64,000 bases of DNA from Olavius algarvensis associated proteobacterium Delta 3. Lineage in GTDB: Bacteria > Desulfobacterota > Desulfobacteria > Desulfobacterales > CAFBRK01. The stretch covers positions 1-64,000 of the forward strand of contig CAFBRK010000034.1 of the NCBI GenBank assembly GCA_903231505.1, written 5' to 3'. The notes beneath the pieces are model-generated. The model did no database searches. It was not told where the DNA came from and worked only from the letters and a program-made list of their open reading frames with translations. The position numbers and the translations under genes are program-made. Positions 1 through 8,529 of the stretch are shown here, piece by piece. Every line of letters starts with the position of its first letter. The first letter of the stretch is position 1.

Positions 1-156
1 ATAATCGGTTACCTCAGTGCTCGAGTGGTTTATGAACACCTAGCAACTAAAACCATGCGATTCAATGGCTATTTGGGCAACAGCCCGTTGATTATTGACG
101 TAAAAAGTTCTCTTTTAACACAGTGGCACAGGTGTAAGGTACGGAAAAGATCATAA
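1..156 (+). other. Possible 3' end of a truncated ORF at window edge
   Basis: Frame 1 is open from the first base to a TAA at 154-156, giving about 51 codons with no start inside the window. The peptide (begins IIGYLSARVVYEHLA, ends KVRKRS) matches no family I recognise. An open stretch this short can arise by chance, so this is only a candidate for the tail of a gene lying to the left. The rest of 157-217 shows nothing. Confidence 0.18.
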
Positions 157-217
157 ATCATCAACAGAGCCGCAGATCTTGCGCTGAGCCAGTAATAAAC
201 GTTGGACCCCCGTGTTC

Positions 218-772
218 TTAGCTAAGTTTGACGGCGGTTCCATAGACTAATAACTCTGCGGCACTACCGATCACACTCGTGGTCATGTAGCGGACATTAA
301 TAATAGCATCTGCCCCCATTTGCGAGGCCTTGGCAGTCATCCGTCGGGTGGCCGTTGACCGGGCGCTCCCCATCATCTCCGTATACTCCGTTAATTCACC
401 ACCGAGAATCAACCGAACAATGGCGGAAAGATCTTTGCCAAGCCAAATGGCAAACACCGTGTGGCCCTGGACCAAACCGAGAATCTCCGTGACTTGACGA
501 TCCGGCACCGTTTCAAAATTCGACAGTAAAACCGTGCCACCCGTCTCCATTTCCGGTGTCGCCTCGGATAATGCCCCGGGCGTCCGTTGTTCAAGGGCTA
601 ATGTTGCCAGCACCACAAGGATACCACCTAACATGCCGAACACCGAAATCTTCAGCCATAACGGGACAGCAGGATCATCCGCCACCAAGATGTGCCAGGG
701 TATTCCTGCAAATACGGTAGTAAAAAGCCCGAGCACGAACGCCAATGAGCCGATATGTCGAAGTACTTTCAT
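218..772 (-). CDS. YbjQ-family (UPF0145) membrane-anchored protein
   Basis: 184-residue protein with two N-terminal membrane segments (about residues 6-28 and 40-61) followed by a soluble YbjQ/UPF0145 domain (about 82-184). The family's signature is clear: YTEMMGSAR at about 130-138, then GADAIINVRY at about 153-162 and an AAELLVYGTAV ending. YbjQ domains form pentameric rings and are annotated as putative heavy-metal-binding proteins, but no reaction is established. The membrane anchor is an addition to the usual soluble ~105-residue form. It stands alone on the minus strand, downstream of the arylamine acetyltransferase gene with a gap of about 70 bases. Family assignment is firm; function is unknown. 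Confidence 0.85.
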   Translation of the reverse strand: MKVLRHIGSLAFVLGLFTTVFAGIPWHILVADDPAVPLWLKISVFGMLGGILVVLATLALEQRTPGALSEATPEMETGGTVLLSNFETVPDRQVTEILGLVQGHTVFAIWLGKDLSAIVRLILGGELTEYTEMMGSARSTATRRMTAKASQMGADAIINVRYMTTSVIGSAAELLVYGTAVKLS

Positions 773-844
773 GGTTCTCTCCCTTTATACTGTACAATGA
801 ATGTACCGGTTCCCGGGGATGATTCACGGGTTTTTCGCGCGTAA

Positions 845-1600
845 TTACGAACCGTCTATTGTTATACCGAAGGTGTGCTTCAAAATATGGTCGTATTCAG
901 CATCGGAGGTCACCATCCGTGTTTCCTTCTCGGCACCGTGGGTCACGGTGAGCCGCATTCCCGTCAGGGTAGCGCGGCCCTTTTGCAACGCCATGGTCAC
1001 GATGCGATGCCGGGTAAAAATGGATTCCGGAGATGTCTGGTGGTGACGGCACATTCCGGAAAATTCCGCACGATCCCGGGGAATGAGCGAGAAAAGAAAC
1101 CGTGGTCTCCAGGCGGTATCCGGCTTTCGATAATACAGCGCAAGATCATTGTCGTGAGGTTCTATGCGGTATGTCAGGCTCTCGGGAGTCGAACCGGCCC
1201 CCCCGCCCATGGGAAGCGGTTCTCTGAAGGACTGCCCATTGCCGACATCGGCCAGATAGTCGTTTTCAAGGTGTACGTTGAGGGCCATATGGTCGTACTC
1301 CGCGCCGACGGTACGTCCCTGCACCATTCTTGCTGAAAGGTACTCCACCCGGAAGCCAAGACTGCTCAGAAGTTCGTAAAACAGGATGTTGCATTCATAG
1401 CAGAACCCACCCCTCTTTTTCGTGACGATCTTGTCGTAAATGCGTTCCGGGTACAGGCTGAGTTTCCGACCGAGATGGATGTCGAGGTTTTCAAAAGGCA
1501 CCGTCAGCATGAAGGCCTGGTGGAGGCCTCGGAGGGTATCGAGTGTGGGATCGATGGTGCCAGTATACTCAATTCGATTTAAACAATTACGTAATTCCAT
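845..1600 (-). CDS. nat: Arylamine N-acetyltransferase
   Basis: Cytosolic enzyme that moves an acetyl group from acetyl-CoA to arylamines, hydrazines or related amines (PF00797). The catalytic Cys-His-Asp triad is visible: Cys67 in RGGFCYE, His104 in YDHMAL and Asp118 in YLADVGNG. Length (251 residues) is slightly below the usual ~275. The ATG at 1600 is preferred; an in-frame GTG lies one codon upstream. It sits between a YbjQ-like gene and a methyltransferase, all on the minus strand with moderate gaps, so co-transcription is possible but not evident. Natural substrate cannot be inferred. Confidence 0.92.
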   Translation of the reverse strand: MELRNCLNRIEYTGTIDPTLDTLRGLHQAFMLTVPFENLDIHLGRKLSLYPERIYDKIVTKKRGGFCYECNILFYELLSSLGFRVEYLSARMVQGRTVGAEYDHMALNVHLENDYLADVGNGQSFREPLPMGGGAGSTPESLTYRIEPHDNDLALYYRKPDTAWRPRFLFSLIPRDRAEFSGMCRHHQTSPESIFTRHRIVTMALQKGRATLTGMRLTVTHGAEKETRMVTSDAEYDHILKHTFGITIDGS

Positions 1601-1695
1601 CACTCAATGTCATCTTTCTTATTATGACGGACGTATCTTCCATATCGCATTATGATTGCGATGGAGTTCACATCCGCTGGTTCTGCCGACCGCAT

Positions 1696-2364
1696 CTAAA
1701 CCTTGATAAGGGCGGCTACAAAAAATGCCCATAACCCGAGGCGACGAGTTTGTTGAATCTCAAATCCAAGGTCAACGGCAAGTCCTTCCGCCGTTTTTGG
1801 AGAATAAAAATGGAAATCCCCATCATGGGGCACGGCACGGAGAGCCAGGTTGAGAATCCCGCGTACCGGAGGGAAAAAGCAAGGGTCGATAATCAGAAGC
1901 CGCCCTCCAGGGCGTAACACACGCCGGATCTCGGCAAGCGCATCCCGCGGTCGGAAGAAATGGTGAAGCACCCCGGTCAGCGTGACAGTATCGAAGAAGT
2001 CATCGTCCCAGGGCAAAACGTCCTCCGCGTCTGCGGTCGAAAACACCGCCGAAACACCGAGACCCGAGAATCTTTTGCGCGCCACCTCCAGAATTCTTGG
2101 CGCCAAATCGATCCCGAAAAGATCCCTCGCGCCGGCTTCGGCCAACTGTTCTAAAAGGCGTCCGGTAGCACAACCAACATCCAGGATCCGAAGAGAGCGT
2201 ATGTCGGGAGACAGTTCCTGGACTATGGTTTGATCCCAAAGCGGGGTTTGGCAAAACTTCATCCAGAAACAACTATCGTAGCGTGACGGCATCTTGAAGT
2301 TGTAGCTACGATAGCTGCTCGCCTTGTATCGATCGTACTTTCGAAACGCGGGCAATTCGGCCAT
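1696..2364 (-). CDS. Class I SAM-dependent methyltransferase
   Basis: About 222 residues with the Methyltransf_11/25 core: motif I ILDVGCATG with acidic post-I (GIDLAP), an acid-loop (DAEDVLPW), motif II around FDTVTLTGVLHHF and LRPGGRLLIIDP. These place it among small-molecule or lipid methyltransferases; the substrate cannot be told. The open frame extends upstream to 2550, but that would overlap the preceding glyoxalase gene by 130 bases. I chose ATG 2364 (weak GGAA upstream); ATG 2430, which overlaps the glyoxalase stop by 11 bases, is an alternative that adds 22 residues. It probably shares a transcript with the glyoxalase gene immediately upstream. Confidence 0.82.
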   Translation of the reverse strand: MAELPAFRKYDRYKASSYRSYNFKMPSRYDSCFWMKFCQTPLWDQTIVQELSPDIRSLRILDVGCATGRLLEQLAEAGARDLFGIDLAPRILEVARKRFSGLGVSAVFSTADAEDVLPWDDDFFDTVTLTGVLHHFFRPRDALAEIRRVLRPGGRLLIIDPCFFPPVRGILNLALRAVPHDGDFHFYSPKTAEGLAVDLGFEIQQTRRLGLWAFFVAALIKV

Positions 2365-2419
2365 AGCGCTTCCACTGCAAGGAAGGGCGGCCCCTAGTAA
2401 GTCACACAAGGCCTGCCAA

Positions 2420-2833
2420 TTAAATTGCATAATCAGACTGGTACTCACCCGTCGGCTCAACCGCCTGGACCACATCCAAATATACCCCATTCGGATCTTC
2501 GACGCTGAAATGCCTCTGGCCCCAGTCCTCTGAGCGGAGACGTAACACAATATTCAGGTTTTTGGCCTGCACTTGAGAATAGGCATCGTCCACATCATCG
2601 ACCTCGAGGCTGAAAATAACCCCTTTGCCGGAAAAGGATTTATGGAAAATTTCCGGCTGGCTCGGCTGATTCGGAAGCATGAAGCCAACCTGGACTCCCG
2701 ATTCTGATACCAAATGCAGATACCATGCATTTTTAAAAGCGATATTGAAGCCAAAATAGCCGGTGTAGAATTCTTTGGCGTTTCCCAGGTGTTGGACAAT
2801 AAACACTGGAAAACTGCTATTCGGATTGACCAT
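2420..2833 (-). CDS. Glyoxalase/bleomycin-resistance (VOC) family protein
   Basis: 137 residues with the paired beta-alpha-beta-beta-beta modules of the vicinal-oxygen-chelate fold: an N-terminal module FIVQHLGNAKEFYTGYFGF and a C-terminal module ending HFSVEDPNGVYLDVVQAVE. The glutamate/aspartate and DPNG turn are typical of the glyoxalase_2/6 groups. VOC proteins bind a divalent metal and act on diverse small molecules, or sequester antibiotics; nothing here narrows the substrate. ATG 2833 is followed directly by the conserved first strand. The 3' end abuts or overlaps the next methyltransferase gene, suggesting one transcript. Confidence 0.85.
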   Translation of the reverse strand: MVNPNSSFPVFIVQHLGNAKEFYTGYFGFNIAFKNAWYLHLVSESGVQVGFMLPNQPSQPEIFHKSFSGKGVIFSLEVDDVDDAYSQVQAKNLNIVLRLRSEDWGQRHFSVEDPNGVYLDVVQAVEPTGEYQSDYAI

Positions 2834-2944
2834 CAGATCCTCCTGTCTCTATACGTCGCCGGTCGGTGACATCCCCGCGTGGGCATCGGCATTTGTTGGG
2901 ACAGGGTCACCGCAAACGGACGTGCAACATTTTGGGTTCCAAAG

Positions 2945-4018
2945 TTAAAACACAACGGCCCCTTTAATGAAGCCGGCCGGTCGCTCCTCGGTGTCTTTGA
3001 TCGCCCGTGAGAGCTCTTCGAGGCGGTATGACCGGTTGTTGATTTTTTCAAAGGGATACTTGCCGGTGTCGATCAGTTTCATGGCATCCGAAACATTGCC
3101 GGCCTGACCCAGACCGCTGATCAGCGAAACACTCTTCCAGACCAGTTCATCAAATTTGATTGGCGTTTCGAGCCCCCCGGACAACCCGATATTGATGACC
3201 CGGCCCGCCCGCCGCACCATCTCGATGGCGGCCCGAATGCCCTCCGGCGAACCGGACGTTTCGACCACGGCGTCCGGTCCATCTGGTATGACTCGGGCAA
3301 CGGCCTCCACCGGATTCTCCCGGTCCACATTGATGACATGGTGAGCGCCGAATTCCTTAGCCAGTTTCAACCGATCGGTATCACAGTCCAGCCCCAATAC
3401 GACCACAGGCTGGGCACCGGAATGCAACGCTGCAGCAAGACTGCACAATCCCTGTGACCCCGGGCCGGAGATCACCACAGACTCGCCAAATTGGATCTTC
3501 CCAAGTGTCTTGACCCAGCGTACACCATTGGCCACGACAGATGAAATACTGGCCGCGGAGTCTGCCATGTGTTCATTCTGTTTATGGACGATGGTGCCGG
3601 GGACCAGGTAAACATACTCGCTGTAGCCTCCAAATAGATAGGGTGGCGTGTCACAGGGCAGGCTGATGCCATATATCCCACCATGGGTGCAATGATGATA
3701 AAAGTGATCGCTCCGGGAGTAATTGCATCGCCCGCAGGCGATATACGGTTCTACGGTGATGCGGTCACCAGGGTTAATGTTATACCATTTGGCTGCTTCA
3801 CTGCCGATTTCCACTACTTTTCCGGCGATCTCATGTCCCATGACCAAGGGATAACGGCCGACAGGCGTGTGCCCTTTGAAAACTTTGATATCGGTCGAAC
3901 AGACCGATGTGACGGTCGTCTTTACCAGTACATGATCCGCCGGGGTCTTTAGCAATTCGAATTCTTGCAGCTCCATCCGTCCGGGAGCCTGAACCACCAT
4001 GGCTTTTGATTTTATCAA
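2945..4018 (-). CDS. Zinc-dependent alcohol dehydrogenase (MDR superfamily)
   Basis: 357-residue medium-chain dehydrogenase/reductase. Catalytic-zinc ligands are visible: Cys40 (SVCSTD) and His62-Glu63 in the GHE motif (GHEIAGKVVEIG). The structural-zinc loop reads CGRCNYSRSDHFYHHC (about 95-110); the third cysteine of the usual C-x2-C-x2-C-x7-C pattern is Ser101, with extra histidines next to it. The NAD(P)-binding Rossmann part contains VVISGPGSQGLCSLAAA. It resembles sorbitol/threonine-dehydrogenase-like enzymes that oxidise polyols or sugar alcohols. It is isolated, with about 110-base gaps on either side. Family firm; substrate unknown. Confidence 0.88.
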   Translation of the reverse strand: MIKSKAMVVQAPGRMELQEFELLKTPADHVLVKTTVTSVCSTDIKVFKGHTPVGRYPLVMGHEIAGKVVEIGSEAAKWYNINPGDRITVEPYIACGRCNYSRSDHFYHHCTHGGIYGISLPCDTPPYLFGGYSEYVYLVPGTIVHKQNEHMADSAASISSVVANGVRWVKTLGKIQFGESVVISGPGSQGLCSLAAALHSGAQPVVVLGLDCDTDRLKLAKEFGAHHVINVDRENPVEAVARVIPDGPDAVVETSGSPEGIRAAIEMVRRAGRVINIGLSGGLETPIKFDELVWKSVSLISGLGQAGNVSDAMKLIDTGKYPFEKINNRSYRLEELSRAIKDTEERPAGFIKGAVVF

Positions 4019-4125
4019 CTACCTCGACTGTTTGGAATTAGGATTACTGTAACGGTCCGGCATCTCATGAAATAGGGCCGGCGCAACATCCACCTCACTG
4101 CTTGCAGGCAGATCTTTATCGCCGG

Positions 4126-4761
4126 CTATCGTTCAAACTTCACATAATTCAACATCGAAAGTGTATGAAAGAACATCGCGTAAGGTACCAGGAACAACGG
4201 GATCATTCCCGTAGGGAAAAGTATCAGATTGTTGGTGATCGCCGGATGAAAAATTTGTAATGGCCCCGCCGACGATGTAATCCCGAAAAAGAAGGCACTT
4301 ACGAAATCCGCGACGCCTAATCCGAAGACGATAAATATAACCGCTCTTGGAAGGTGATTAGTTTCTCGGTAAGCCAATAGAACAATTAACGCGACAATTC
4401 CGACAAGTATATCTCCGAGGCCTGCAGGATAAGCAAAGATTCCAGGGATATGTCCTAAAACCATCTCTATTAGGAAGACGCCGCCAATGACTCTGAACAG
4501 CTGAAGCCCGATCAGCCACTTTTGGGATAGCCGCTGACTCAGGAACCAGTCCCTTTTCCAAAACAGAATCAAACTGGGCAGAATCCATGACATCGGAACG
4601 ATCAGGTTTTCGGCCAATCCGAGCCTTCTTGGAAGATCACTCAAACAGACCCAGAACATAAACGCTCCCCAGACCAGAAACGCCGTTCCAATCTGAAAGC
4701 CTTTTTTCGAAGAGGCCCCGCTAAACACGTAGAAGGTAAGGGTGTTGATAAAAAAGATCAA
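4126..4761 (-). CDS. Hypothetical multi-pass membrane protein
   Basis: 211 residues with about six hydrophobic segments (roughly 25-42, 55-68, 88-106, 112-130, 140-160 and 178-200) separated by short basic loops, ending in a basic tail NYVKFER. No enzymatic motif or transporter signature is recognisable to me. It resembles a family of uncharacterised small integral membrane proteins seen sporadically in bacteria. Stands alone on the minus strand, divergent from the DinB-like gene; the 165-base gap between them could hold both promoters. Real coding is supported by the length and the coherent hydrophobic pattern. Confidence 0.72.
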   Translation of the reverse strand: MIFFINTLTFYVFSGASSKKGFQIGTAFLVWGAFMFWVCLSDLPRRLGLAENLIVPMSWILPSLILFWKRDWFLSQRLSQKWLIGLQLFRVIGGVFLIEMVLGHIPGIFAYPAGLGDILVGIVALIVLLAYRETNHLPRAVIFIVFGLGVADFVSAFFFGITSSAGPLQIFHPAITNNLILFPTGMIPLFLVPYAMFFHTLSMLNYVKFER

Positions 4762-4926
4762 GACAGCTCAAATTGCCATGTTCGGGAGCGCCTTGCAGTT
4801 GGCCAGGTCCGTTCTATATTTGTAAGAGAATTTCAAGAGGACAGACGATACAAATCCATCCCCTGCCCCTATGCATCGCACCACTCACCGGGATGCCAAG
4901 GGCCCAATCCGGGAAAGGAGGACGTC

Positions 4927-5406
4927 ATGAGCCAGCGGGCCAAAAATCTATCCGATCGAATCAAATCATTTAGCGACAACGTGATCGCGTTTGTTGAAAC
5001 CCTATCTGACGAAGACTGGGCCAAAACCTGTAAATGGGAGGAATGGTCCGTGGGGGCCACCGCTTATCACGTGGGGGCCGGTCATTTAGCGACTTCGGAC
5101 CTGGCCGGCATAATCGTCCGGGGGGAAGCCCTGCCGCCTTTGAACATGGATCAGATCAACGAGATGTCCAACAAACAGGCGCGGGAGCACGAGGGCTGCA
5201 CCAAGGCCGACGCTCTGGAGCAGTTGAAGCACAATAGTGCGAAGATGGTTGCATTCGCCGCCGGGCTCACCGATGAAGAACTTGACCGAAAAGCCACCAT
5301 GCCCGCTTTTGACGGCGAGGTAACCACAGAGCAGTTTATCGGCTTTATTATATTCGAATCAGCGGTTCAGCATTTCGACAGCATGAAGGCAGCTGTCGGA
5401 AAATGA
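4927..5406 (+). CDS. DinB-like / maleylpyruvate isomerase N-terminal family protein
   Basis: 159-residue four-helix-bundle protein of the DinB/MDMPI superfamily. The expected pattern is present: helix 1 with LSDEDWAKTCKWEEWSVGATAYHVGAGHL (the WSV...HV metal-site helix), a mid helix with the TKADALEQL segment, and a final helix with ESAVQHFDSMK giving a further histidine. Such proteins bind a divalent metal; characterised members are thiol-dependent transferases or isomerases, but most are unassigned. A ribosome binding site (GGAAAGGAGG, just before 4927) fixes the start. It is a single plus-strand gene among minus-strand neighbours. Confidence 0.78.
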   Translation: MSQRAKNLSDRIKSFSDNVIAFVETLSDEDWAKTCKWEEWSVGATAYHVGAGHLATSDLAGIIVRGEALPPLNMDQINEMSNKQAREHEGCTKADALEQLKHNSAKMVAFAAGLTDEELDRKATMPAFDGEVTTEQFIGFIIFESAVQHFDSMKAAVGK

Positions 5407-5681
5407 CCCGAATGTGCCATAATACCTTATCGAGCGGCGTCATGGCATCGATTATCATTCCGTTTCGATTGCTGGATTACCTATAGAAAAAGAAGACATA
5501 TTTTCGGAATTGGGTTCGGTACCGGTATCGAAGAAGGTTGTGGGATGATTTCGATACCGATTCCGATTGCGACCCCGACGCCGAAAATGTCATCCTATAG
5601 ATTATCCCGATACGGCGGCTTATTTTAGAAAACAATGCCGGTTCGGCGAAACATCTTTAATTAACCAACACCACGACGCTT

Positions 5682-5981
5682 TCAATGGGGATACATCCCC
5701 ATTTCATAGGCTTCGTATTCGGTTTCTCCATCGAGAAATGGACTAATTTTCTTGTCCGCAGCGACTCTTGCTTCGCTGTTCTTCCATACATTCCACTCTC
5801 TGAGGGAACGCCAGTTGGACGCCACGACGACCCGGTATGGATCTCTGCAGTCCCATAGCGTCTCCGAAGATATGTATCCATCCTGGTTCATGGCACCGTA
5901 ACGATGTTCCTTGATGATCTCGTCAATTTCCTTGAAATGCTTCTCCTTGAAGCGCCTTTTAATTAAAATTTTAACAGCCAT
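5682..5981 (-). CDS. Antibiotic biosynthesis monooxygenase (ABM) domain protein
   Basis: 99-residue single-domain protein with the ABM/dimeric alpha-beta-barrel pattern: MAVKILIKRRF beta strand, helix KHFKEIDEIIKEHR, strand GYISSETLWD, strand YRVVVASNW and helix LREWNVWKNSEAR. Known members include quinone mono-oxygenases and haem-degrading enzymes; many are unassigned. GGAGGG lies just upstream of the ATG at 5981. It is unlinked to obvious partner genes. A second, distinct ABM protein is encoded at 12254-12544. Confidence 0.8.
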   Translation of the reverse strand: MAVKILIKRRFKEKHFKEIDEIIKEHRYGAMNQDGYISSETLWDCRDPYRVVVASNWRSLREWNVWKNSEARVAADKKISPFLDGETEYEAYEMGMYPH

Positions 5982-6345
5982 GATGCCCTCCTTCCGTTAA
6001 GCGGTTAGGAACGAAAAGCGGCTTTTGCTTCAAGACCATTGGATACCTTTTCGGGCGGCACCCCCCGGAACAACCGTCAGAAGGCCTATTGAATCGATAG
6101 AAGCTTGGGGTCATCAAATACCGAAGTGAACACTGAAGGTTCGAGTGAGAATTTGAATTCAGGTGTGAAGTCGGTGACAGCCGAATCGCAGAAACAGGAA
6201 TCCTGGTTTAGAAGAGGCAGAGTGTCCCAGAGAAGCCGATTGTCGCTAAAACGCTATCAGTGAAGTATCCGCTTGTCAATTATAACCTTCTGTTCCGTTC
6301 CGATTTCGCTGGTGCCAAAAGCCGAAGGTGAAGGGGCTTCAGATG
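5982..6345. other. Intergenic region without recognisable gene
   Basis: This 360-base gap lies between the ABM-domain gene and the 3' end of the zinc-ribbon methyltransferase gene, both minus strand. I see no tRNA-like fold, no good terminator with a T-tract and no ORF with a plausible ribosome binding site. It may hold the promoter of the ABM gene. Confidence 0.5.
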
Positions 6346-7254
6346 TTACATGATGCGATCAGCTGCGACAACCAACGTTCCCCCACGGCCGAGCAATGTG
6401 CCAGCGAAAACAGCCGGCAGCGACAGTCCCGACAGAATCGAGCCCAGAACAAAACTGGATCCGTTGAGCAATGGGCTGACGTTTCTTTTTTTCCCCGTGA
6501 GATTATCGAAGAAGATATTCGGTACCGGAAAGAGGCAGTTCAGAGCGCTCTGGGACCAACCAATGAGATCGTACTCCAGTTCCTGGTGCCACTGATGCCG
6601 TACATGAAATCCGGCAGAACTGAGACCGAAGGATAACGAGAACGCGTCAAAATGATACAAATGACGGGGAACATCCAAATGGAGCCAGTTGTGTTTGAAA
6701 AGCCTGGATTGAAGACCGCCAATGTCGGGTACAGCAATCAGCAGCGTCCCTTCCGGCGCGAGCAACCTCGATAATTGGGACAACGTTAACGCGACATCCC
6801 GCATATGTTCCAGGGTGTGCCACATCGTTATGCAGTCAAAGGGGGCGCGGTCCGACACCTGCTCGATCGTTTCCCGCACATCGAGGCCGGCCGCCCGGGG
6901 CAGCTCTGGATTGATTTCGGTCCCCACCACGGCCCAGCCGGATTCTCTTGCCGCAAGCAGAAAGGACCCGTCACCACAACCGATGTCCAGCAATTTCGTG
7001 CCGGTTTTTTCATTCGTTGCAGCGGCCACAAATCCCAACCGTCGTTTCGTGCAGTAACTGGCGGTAACTCCGTGCCGGTTGCCATAATACACGTTGCCAT
7101 AATATCGACTCAGCTCTTTGGGCTGCGGAACGGTGTGGCCAAGCCCGCACTCCGTACACGTGTGAATAGCGAAGGTCTCGTTGGTCAACGGATCGATAAC
7201 CTTTGGAAAACGGGAGATTAGTGTGTTCCCGCAAAGATTGCAACTTCGGGTCAT
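6346..7254 (-). CDS. SAM-dependent methyltransferase with N-terminal zinc-ribbon-like motif
   Basis: 302 residues. The N-terminus has two CxxC pairs (about Cys5/Cys8 and Cys33/Cys36: SCNLCGNTL ... HTCTECGLGH), the pattern seen in Methyltransf_13-type sugar/polyketide C-methyltransferases and related group. A Methyltransf_23 core follows, with motif I LLDIGCGDGSF, TEINPEL post-I, and FDCITMWHTLEHM / LLAPEGTLLIAVPD. The C-terminus carries a hydrophobic stretch (about 270-292) and ends TLVVAADRIM. ATG 7254 has AAAGGA five bases upstream; a TTG lies one codon earlier. Such proteins often act on sugars or lipid-linked glycans, but no partner genes flank it here. Confidence 0.85.
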   Translation of the reverse strand: MTRSCNLCGNTLISRFPKVIDPLTNETFAIHTCTECGLGHTVPQPKELSRYYGNVYYGNRHGVTASYCTKRRLGFVAAATNEKTGTKLLDIGCGDGSFLLAARESGWAVVGTEINPELPRAAGLDVRETIEQVSDRAPFDCITMWHTLEHMRDVALTLSQLSRLLAPEGTLLIAVPDIGGLQSRLFKHNWLHLDVPRHLYHFDAFSLSFGLSSAGFHVRHQWHQELEYDLIGWSQSALNCLFPVPNIFFDNLTGKKRNVSPLLNGSSFVLGSILSGLSLPAVFAGTLLGRGGTLVVAADRIM

Positions 7255-7437
7255 CAAATTCCTTTCTGTATCTCAGGAGGGAAACCCTCCTTTGTAGAGC
7301 GGGCGGCGGCGCGGACAGGTCACACAGGATAACAGCCTATCAACGGCGTGCCATCCTGGCAACTGGCGCCTATTAAATAATACGGCCGGAACAGTTTATG
7401 ACATTTTCGGGATTCCGGCCACAGGATGTATCGCCAA

Positions 7438-8511
7438 TCATACCGGGAAACGCCACCCGTCAACGGATATGTCTATCGGCAATCCGGTTTCAGCCGATGT
7501 GTAGCAAGCATCCACGACTTCCAATGTACGGAGATAATCCCGGCCGTTGGTTTCGAATTCCTCGCCGCTGATCATACATTCGCTGAAGTGTTTAAGAGCC
7601 GAATAACCGCTGTCCCCGGCAAAGCCGCGTAATTCATAGTCATAGGCATGGTGATAGGAGTCTTTACCAAGGGGCTTGATCACCAGATCCCCGCAGGAAT
7701 CCATAATCAGATGACCTTTCAAGCCGTCCAGGCGCAGCACGCCGAAGGTGTTTCTTGGACCGCAGGTATAAAGATTCACACCGTCTTCGTTTTCGTTGTA
7801 GCGGCTGGCATCGAGTATGGACCGGGTGTCATTGCGGAATTGAAAAAACACCTGTCCACTGTCTTCACCCCTGATCACGGGATTCAATCGGGCGAGTTGG
7901 GCAAAGACCCGGTCGATCTCACCGAACAGGAACCGGAAGGTGTCGATAAAGTGGACACCCACCTCGTAAATGAGAAGTTTCTCGTAGTCCCGAAAAAACG
8001 GTTGCCGATCCAGATAGGCATCCTTTCCCCAGCCGTCCCCCATGCGCATCTGAAAATAGGCCAAGGATATCCGGCCCAACCGGCCATTAGCCATTATCTT
8101 TTTAATTTCCCGGTACCAGGGCTGCCAGCGCCAGTTCTCGTTAACCATGAAACGCACCTTGTTTGCAGCGGCCACTTCGACAATCTTCCGGCTGTCTTCC
8201 AGCGTGGGAGCCAACGGTTTCTGGCACAGAATGTGGCTGCCACTCTCGGCAGCGTATCCACTGATCTCCAGGTGGGTCAGCGGCGGCGTGATAATGTCGA
8301 CAAAATCGGGGCGCTCGGTGTCGATCATCTCCCGAAAATCGCTGTAATAACGTTCGATGCCGAATATGTTCATTTGTTCTTCGGCGCGCGCGCGGTCAAC
8401 ATCACATAGTGCTGTAATGGTAACTTCCGGGATGCGGTTCCAGGCATCGAAATGATATTGGCTGAAATAGCCGGCGCCGATGCTGACACCTTTGAGTTGG
8501 GCGGGTGTCAT
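7438..8511 (-). CDS. Gfo/Idh/MocA family NAD(P)-dependent oxidoreductase
   Basis: 357-residue sugar or sugar-acid dehydrogenase. N-terminal Rossmann fold with GAGYFS (12-17); the usual EKP substrate-domain lysine motif appears as QKP (97-99), keeping the catalytic lysine. The C-terminal domain holds YEVGVHFIDTFRFLFG (182-197), including the His187/Asp190 active-site pair, preceded by NENWRWQPWYREI. It is the last gene of a minus-strand unit after the SMP-30 lactonase and a GntR regulator (18-base gap), so it probably oxidises the sugar whose lactone the SMP-30 protein opens. D-apiose dehydrogenase belongs to this family, but the substrate here is an inference from context only. Confidence 0.88.
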   Translation of the reverse strand: MTPAQLKGVSIGAGYFSQYHFDAWNRIPEVTITALCDVDRARAEEQMNIFGIERYYSDFREMIDTERPDFVDIITPPLTHLEISGYAAESGSHILCQKPLAPTLEDSRKIVEVAAANKVRFMVNENWRWQPWYREIKKIMANGRLGRISLAYFQMRMGDGWGKDAYLDRQPFFRDYEKLLIYEVGVHFIDTFRFLFGEIDRVFAQLARLNPVIRGEDSGQVFFQFRNDTRSILDASRYNENEDGVNLYTCGPRNTFGVLRLDGLKGHLIMDSCGDLVIKPLGKDSYHHAYDYELRGFAGDSGYSALKHFSECMISGEEFETNGRDYLRTLEVVDACYTSAETGLPIDISVDGWRFPV

Positions 8512-8529
8512 GGTCTGTATTCTCCCATG

